Translations under genes and position numbers: made by a program | The notes under the pieces: model-generated | Seen by the model: only the letters and a program-made list of their open reading frames with translations | Databases searched by the model: none | Told to the model about the DNA's origin: nothing | Shown here: positions 6,923 to 10,793 of the stretch, in pieces | Layout: each line of letters opens with the position of its first letter | Numbering within the stretch: position 1 is the first letter of the stretch | DNA from: Candidatus Heimdallarchaeota archaeon | GTDB lineage: Archaea; Asgardarchaeota; Heimdallarchaeia; Heimdallarchaeales; Heimdallarchaeaceae | Reading direction: 5' to 3' | Assembly: GCA_023135215.1 (NCBI GenBank) | Contig: JAGLTP010000512.1 | Location: 1-10,793 of the forward strand | DNA length: 10,793 nucleotides

Positions 6923-6930
6923 ATTATATT
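6923..6930 (-). promoter_or_regulatory. TATA box of the pilin gene
   Basis: The minus strand reads AATATAAT, preceded by CGA, a plausible BRE fragment. The spacing of 26.5 bases to ATG 6900 is identical to that seen for the ATPase gene, which supports both the promoter and the shorter start. Confidence 0.5.
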
Positions 6931-7217
6931 TCGAGCAAATTAAAATCTATCGGAAAATGTATATGAGAAATATAGCAAAAATGTAATTCCAATTGTAAGG
7001 CATAATTTTTCCATGTGTCATTTTTTAAATATTTATAAAAACATGATTTTTACCTTGTTTTTTGTCGGAATAAGATTGTCTTTTAGACTGCTTCTATCAA
7101 GAAAAAAATGGTGTTATAAATCCTTAAATATGATTCATTTTATCCTACTAGAAAGTATCTGAGGAAAGCGTTTCTCAAAACGATGTAAAACATGATTCGT
7201 TATGAGATTCTTCGGGG

Positions 7218-7225
7218 TTTAAAAA
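7218..7225 (+). promoter_or_regulatory. TATA box of nrdJ
   Basis: TTTAAAAA, the same octamer as in the ATPase promoter, sits inside the inverted repeat GGTTTAAAAACC (7216-7227). Transcription would start near 7248, giving a leader of about 12 bases that just includes the AGGAG ribosome site. Confidence 0.5.
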
Positions 7226-7248
7226 CCAATTTAAGAATAATTAGTAAT

Positions 7249-7253
7249 AGGAG
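7249..7253 (+). promoter_or_regulatory. Shine-Dalgarno site fixing the nrdJ GTG start
   Basis: AGGAG lies six bases before GTG 7260. No ATG in this frame precedes the conserved SKNAITVLEKRY region, so this site decides the start. Confidence 0.7.
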
Positions 7254-7259
7254 ATATAC

Positions 7260-10200
7260 GTGACAGTAACTGACCTCTCAAAAAATGCTATCACTGTTTT
7301 AGAGAAGAGATATCTTCTCAGAGATGAAAATAAGAAACTCTTAGAATCACCAGAGGAGCTCTTCTGGAGAGTAGCAAATGCAATTGGAGAAAATGAGGAA
7401 GAAAGAGAAAAGTTCTATGATATCATGATTTCTTTACGCTTCTTACCTAACTCTCCCACTCTTATGAATGCAGGGACAAAACTAGGGCAATTATCAGCTT
7501 GTTTTGTTCTTCCTGTAAAGGATAATATGACCTCTATTTTTGATGCTGTCAAGAATGCAGCATTGATTCATCAATCTGGTGGGGGATGTTGTGCTGAAGG
7601 TACAATAATACCTACTTCTGAATTTGGCTTTATACCAATTGAAAATATACCTGAATTCAACAAAATTCCTGCTGATGAAAAAGGGCATCCATGTGATAGC
7701 TTTACAGTATTTTCTTTTGATGAAGTTACAGAGAGCTTCACAAGAGCAAAAGTTTCTCAATTATGGAAATTTGAAAGAGATGAATTTTATAGAATAGAAT
7801 TCGGTTCGGAAGGTCATATAGAAGTTACTGACTGGCATCCATTTTATGTTTATGAGCCTTTTCTAGATGGAAAAAGTGGAGGAATATATAAAACAAAACG
7901 AGCTGATGAATTAAGCAAGGCTGATTGGTTAGTGAAACCATCTTTCCACGATAACATTTTCCTGAATGAAGAACCAGATTTTTGGTGGTTATACGGTTTC
8001 TTCATAGGAGATGGAAGCCTAGATAATACAAAAAATGGTGTTAGAATACGATTTCATAGTTCTGAAGATAGGTTCTTAGAAAGAATAAGCGAAATACTAG
8101 CAAGATTAGCAGGTTCTTCAGGAAGCAAATATAAAGATCCAAGGACAGATTGCACTACCCTTTCTATCCATTCTAAATATAATCTCAGAGAAGACAATAA
8201 GTATCTAAATTTAGAAATGGCTAACTTGATAAAAAGAATTGTAAAATTAAATGGGGATAACATCAACAAGAAACAAATCCCAAATCCTTCATTTTTATGT
8301 CCCAATCCCAAAGCATTCATATCAGGTTTAATTGATTCAGATGGGTGGATAGGTAAAGATAAATCAGGAATTGCTACAGGTTCAGAGGAACTGAAAGATC
8401 TCATTGTTCGACATTTATCTTTAATAGGTATTAATTGCACTGTTAGATTTAGAGAAGATGAAAGAGATCGCGATATCAAAGGATCCTGGTGGAGCATTGA
8501 ATTTGGAACAGGATTCACTCAACAATTGTTAACAAAGAAAACACCAAGAAGAACAAAATTAGTAAGTAATAGAATCATAAAAGTAAAATCGATAATGAAA
8601 ATAAAGGAAAAGAAAGTTTTCTATGATTTCACCGTTCCCAGTTACCAGAATTATCTTGGGGGAAATACACAGTTTGTTACAGTTCATAATACAGGTTTTT
8701 CCTTTACTAACCTTCGACCCAAAAATGATGTAGTCAAGACTACTGGGGGAATTGCTTCCGGACCAATTTCTTTCATGGAAGTTTTTAATGCTGCAACTAA
8801 TACTATTAAGCAAGGTGGAAGAAGGAGAGGAGCAAATATGGGGATTTTGCGAGTTGATCATCCAGATATAATGGAATTTATTACTTGCAAAGAGGATCAA
8901 TCACGTTTAACCAATTTCAATCTTTCAGTCGCGGTTACAGAGAAATTCATGAAAGCTGTGGAAAGCAATGAAGATTATGATTTGATTAATCCAAGAAGTA
9001 ATAAAACAATGGGGAAACTGAATGCGAAAGAGGTTTTCGATAAAATTGTTGATATGGCTTGGAAAAATGGGGAACCTGGTATAGTTTTTATTGATAGAAT
9101 AAATCAAGATAATCCAACTCCACAAGTTGGAGAGATTGAAAGCACCAATCCGTGTTTGGTTGGTGATACTTGGGTTACAACTCCAAATGGTCCCAAAATG
9201 ATAAACGATCTAATTGGTAAGTCAGAACATCTCCTTCTTGATGGAAAAAGTCACGAAACTGATACCAAAGGATTTTTCTCATCTGGAAAAAAGAATGTAT
9301 TTGAGGTAAAAACCAAAAGAGGTTATTCAGTTAAAGCAACGAGTAATCACTTATTCAAAATTGCAAAGTCTGTATCTAGGTACAAGCAAGAAACAGAATG
9401 GAAATCTTTGGAAGAACTAGAGGTTGGAGATAAAATAGTATTAAGCAATAACCGAGAATACAGATGGGAAGGAGGAAGAGGAACAACAGATGAGGGGTAT
9501 TTACTAGGCATACTTTTGGGAGATGGAGTTATAAAAGAGAAAAATGCCGTTCTTTCAGTTTGGAGTAATAATCCAGGTGCTCAATCCATAAGAACTGAAA
9601 TAGAAAGAATAGCAAAACAACTTCCTCATCGCTCTGATTTTCAAGGCTTTTCCAAAGTAAAGGATAAGGATGAATATCGTCTAAAGCTAAAAGCAATTCA
9701 TGATTTAGCTGAAGATTACGGAATGTCTAAGGGAAATAAATATCTTACTTCCATTATAGAATCAACTAGTTATGATTTCCATATTGGTTTCTTAAGTGGT
9801 TTATTTGATGCTGATGGATCAGTTCAAGGAACTCATGATAAAGGAATCTCGGTTCGTTTATCTCAATCTAATCTGGAAACTCTAAAAGCAGTACAAAGAA
9901 TGTTAAATAGAATTGGAATTGCATCAACAATTTATATGAATAGGCGTGAAGAGCAATATAAAGAACTACCAGATGGAAAAGGTGGATACAAAGAATACAA
10001 AATAAAACCTCAGCATGAATTAGTAATATCAAATGATAATCTTCCCATATTTGCTGAAAAGATTGGTTTCGTTGATACTGATAAACAAAAATTACTAAGA
10101 ACAAAGCTAACTCAGTATAAAAGAGATTTAAACAGAGAAAGATTTCTAACCGAAATTATAGAAATCATGGCTTTAGGAAAAGAAGAGGTTTATGATGTTA

Positions 10201-10793
10201 TAATACCCGGAACAAATTCATTTTCTGCAAATGGATTGTGTGTCCACAATTGTGGTGAACAGCCACTTTTGGCTTATGAATCATGTAATTTAGGTTCAAT
10301 CAATCTTGTCAAACATGTCAAGAACAAGAAAATTAGCTGGGATTTGCTTGAAGAAACTGTGAGACAAGGAGTTCGTTTTCTTGATAACGTTATTGACAAA
10401 AATAATTACATTCTTCCAGAAATTGAAAAAATGACTAAAGCAAATCGTAAAATTGGTTTAGGTTTAATGGGTTTTGCTGATTTACTTGTAAAACTAGGAG
10501 TTAGATACAATACTACTGAAGCAATTGAAGTAGCAGAAGAAGTTATGTCTTTCATTAATTCTACAGCTAGAGATGAGTCCGCTAAACTTGGTGAAGAAAG
10601 GGGTAGTTTTTCTAATTTTGAACAGAGTACTTTGAAAACACAATATAATACCATGCGAAATGCTACAGTTACGACTATAGCCCCTACAGGTACTATATCA
10701 TTAATTGCTGGTTGTTCAAGTGGTATTGAACCATATTATGCTATAGCTTTCACACGTAATGTGCTAGGTGGAAAGAAACTTTTCGATGTGAAT
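7260..10793 (+). CDS. nrdJ: adenosylcobalamin-dependent (class II) ribonucleotide reductase precursor with two inteins, 3' partial
   Basis: Reduces ribonucleotides to deoxyribonucleotides with a cobalamin-derived thiyl radical. The frame is open from GTG 7260 to the window edge (1178 codons), with no stop or frameshift. Three extein pieces are visible (109, 154 and 181 residues; 444 joined). Joined numbering gives redox Cys81 (LSACFVLPV), N262-x-C264-x-E266 (NPCGEQPL) and second redox Cys275 (ESCNLGSINL). The Asn-Cys-Glu set and the 11-residue Cys-Cys spacing match Thermotoga maritima NrdJ (N320, C322, E324, C333). APTGTISLIAGCSSGIEP is a substrate-site loop (PTGT from 408). The N-terminus starts directly at the class II core, with no ATP-cone. 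The remaining C-terminal part, including the shuttle cysteines, lies outside. Inteins occupy 7587-8690 and 9153-10250. Confidence 0.96.
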   Translation, partial: MTVTDLSKNAITVLEKRYLLRDENKKLLESPEELFWRVANAIGENEEEREKFYDIMISLRFLPNSPTLMNAGTKLGQLSACFVLPVKDNMTSIFDAVKNAALIHQSGGGCCAEGTIIPTSEFGFIPIENIPEFNKIPADEKGHPCDSFTVFSFDEVTESFTRAKVSQLWKFERDEFYRIEFGSEGHIEVTDWHPFYVYEPFLDGKSGGIYKTKRADELSKADWLVKPSFHDNIFLNEEPDFWWLYGFFIGDGSLDNTKNGVRIRFHSSEDRFLERISEILARLAGSSGSKYKDPRTDCTTLSIHSKYNLREDNKYLNLEMANLIKRIVKLNGDNINKKQIPNPSFLCPNPKAFISGLIDSDGWIGKDKSGIATGSEELKDLIVRHLSLIGINCTVRFREDERDRDIKGSWWSIEFGTGFTQQLLTKKTPRRTKLVSNRIIKVKSIMKIKEKKVFYDFTVPSYQNYLGGNTQFVTVHNTGFSFTNLRPKNDVVKTTGGIASGPISFMEVFNAATNTIKQGGRRRGANMGILRVDHPDIMEFITCKEDQSRLTNFNLSVAVTEKFMKAVESNEDYDLINPRSNKTMGKLNAKEVFDKIVDMAWKNGEPGIVFIDRINQDNPTPQVGEIESTNPCLVGDTWVTTPNGPKMINDLIGKSEHLLLDGKSHETDTKGFFSSGKKNVFEVKTKRGYSVKATSNHLFKIAKSVSRYKQETEWKSLEELEVGDKIVLSNNREYRWEGGRGTTDEGYLLGILLGDGVIKEKNAVLSVWSNNPGAQSIRTEIERIAKQLPHRSDFQGFSKVKDKDEYRLKLKAIHDLAEDYGMSKGNKYLTSIIESTSYDFHIGFLSGLFDADGSVQGTHDKGISVRLSQSNLETLKAVQRMLNRIGIASTIYMNRREEQYKELPDGKGGYKEYKIKPQHELVISNDNLPIFAEKIGFVDTDKQKLLRTKLTQYKRDLNRERFLTEIIEIMALGKEEVYDVIIPGTNSFSANGLCVHNCGEQPLLAYESCNLGSINLVKHVKNKKISWDLLEETVRQGVRFLDNVIDKNNYILPEIEKMTKANRKIGLGLMGFADLLVKLGVRYNTTEAIEVAEEVMSFINSTARDESAKLGEERGSFSNFEQSTLKTQYNTMRNATVTTIAPTGTISLIAGCSSGIEPYYAIAFTRNVLGGKKLFDVN
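7587..8690 (+). mobile_element. intein 1 of NrdJ, with LAGLIDADG homing endonuclease
   Basis: An in-frame protein-splicing element of 368 residues inserted as GGG|intein|TGFSF, within a strictly conserved NrdJ loop. Splicing residues are complete: Cys1 (block A, CCAEGTIIP), Thr81-x-x-His84 in block B (TDWHPFYV), terminal His367-Asn368 (VTVHN) and Thr as +1 nucleophile. Two dodecapeptide motifs flank the endonuclease: YGFFIGDGS with Asp142, and ISGLIDSDGW with Asp252. Both catalytic acids are present, so homing activity is plausible. Block F is VFYDFTVPS. An unusual point is Cys at position 2, where a hydrophobic residue is common; the first of the two cysteines is taken as Cys1 because it gives the standard C-x-x-E/G-G-T spacing. 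It shows little similarity to intein 2 beyond these motifs. Confidence 0.93.
9153..10250 (+). mobile_element. intein 2 of NrdJ, with LAGLIDADG homing endonuclease
   Basis: An in-frame element of 366 residues inserted as STNP|intein|CGEQPL. Block A is CLVGDTWVTTPNG with Cys1, block B is ATSNHLF (Thr63, His66), and block G is LCVHN (His365-Asn366). The +1 nucleophile is the NrdJ thiyl-radical cysteine. Endonuclease motifs are LLGILLGDGV (Asp124) and LSGLFDADGS (Asp221), both intact. Proline at -1 is unusual, because proline slows the first N-to-S acyl shift in most inteins. The Methanothermobacter RIR1 intein is known to sit at an equivalent TNP|C site with Pro at -1, so this is an established homing site. 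Block F reads VYDVIIPGTNSFSANG. The element appears complete and functional. Confidence 0.94.

Larger units (their letters stand above)
6913..7259. other. divergent intergenic region, pilin gene / nrdJ
   Basis: This 347-base AT-rich region separates the divergent pilin and nrdJ genes and contains both promoters. It also holds three similar words: AAAACATGATT at 7038 and 7187, and AAATATGATTCAT at 7126. A small overlapping palindrome lies at 7161-7182, and a strong but unassigned TATA-like TTTATAAAAA is at 7032-7041. I saw no cobalamin-riboswitch B12 box (GCCACTG), no tRNA and no convincing small gene. Confidence 0.5.

Noticed and set aside
7032..7041. TTTATAAAAA as the main promoter of either divergent gene
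   Set aside because: It would leave leaders of roughly 100 bases (pilin side) or 200 bases (nrdJ side), while better-placed TATA boxes exist for both genes. It could still serve an unseen small RNA.
7161..7182. Overlapping short hairpins (GAGGAAAGCGTTTCTC and CGTTTCTCAAAACG)
   Set aside because: The arms are only 4-6 bases with bulges, and no T-run or gene end is nearby; chance is likely in AT-rich DNA.
6913..7259. Cobalamin riboswitch or NrdR box before nrdJ
   Set aside because: No B12-box sequence and no NrdR-type palindrome could be found on either strand; these are mainly bacterial devices.
7587..10250. Free-standing homing endonuclease genes or insertion elements within nrdJ
   Set aside because: The LAGLIDADG regions stay in frame with the reductase, have no own ribosome sites, and are flanked by complete splicing blocks A, B, F and G, so they are inteins.
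7494..10654. Several minus-strand frames of 66-154 residues (at 7494, 8054, 8559, 8925, 9868, 10406)
   Set aside because: All lie inside the continuous nrdJ-intein coding frame on the opposite strand, and their translations look like noise.

Overview
The window looks archaeal, AT-rich and of uncertain lineage. It carries archaeal class III (prepilin-peptidase) signal peptides, a TadA/ArlI-type secretion ATPase and a TadC/ArlJ-type membrane platform. TATA boxes sit about 26 bases before predicted leaderless starts, and internal operon genes have GGTGA or GGAG Shine-Dalgarno sites. The Hsp20 has the archaeal N-terminal extension. An Asgard, Bathyarchaeal or Thermoplasmata-like source would fit, but the sequence alone does not settle it.

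Layout: (1) 1-3101, plus strand: the end of a TadC/ArlJ-like membrane protein, a small coiled-coil protein, and three membrane-anchored pilin-like proteins whose N-termini read basic-basic-(G/A)-Q plus a hydrophobic helix. They are tightly packed and read as one operon that begins upstream of the window. (2) 3128-6912, minus strand: a typical archaeal pilin (RRAVSPVV), a short anchored partner translationally coupled to it, a secretion ATPase, and an Hsp20 chaperone whose promoter carries a 26-bp near-perfect palindrome. The two blocks meet tail to tail at about 3102-3127. (3) 6913-7259, a divergent intergenic region with promoters for the pilin and nrdJ. (4) 7260-10793, plus strand: a GTG-started adenosylcobalamin-dependent (class II) ribonucleotide reductase, open to the window edge. 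It is interrupted in frame by two complete inteins of 368 and 366 residues, each with an apparently intact LAGLIDADG endonuclease.

How the genes fit: ATPase, platform protein and pilins are the core parts of an archaeal type IV pilus or pseudopilus, here split over two convergent transcription units. The coiled-coil protein and the Ig-like domain in the longest pilin-like subunit are the least standard parts. NrdJ must splice out both inteins before it can make deoxyribonucleotides. The second intein lies directly before the thiyl-radical cysteine, so that cysteine is both splicing nucleophile and catalytic residue. I found no CRISPR array, tRNA, rRNA or insertion sequence.
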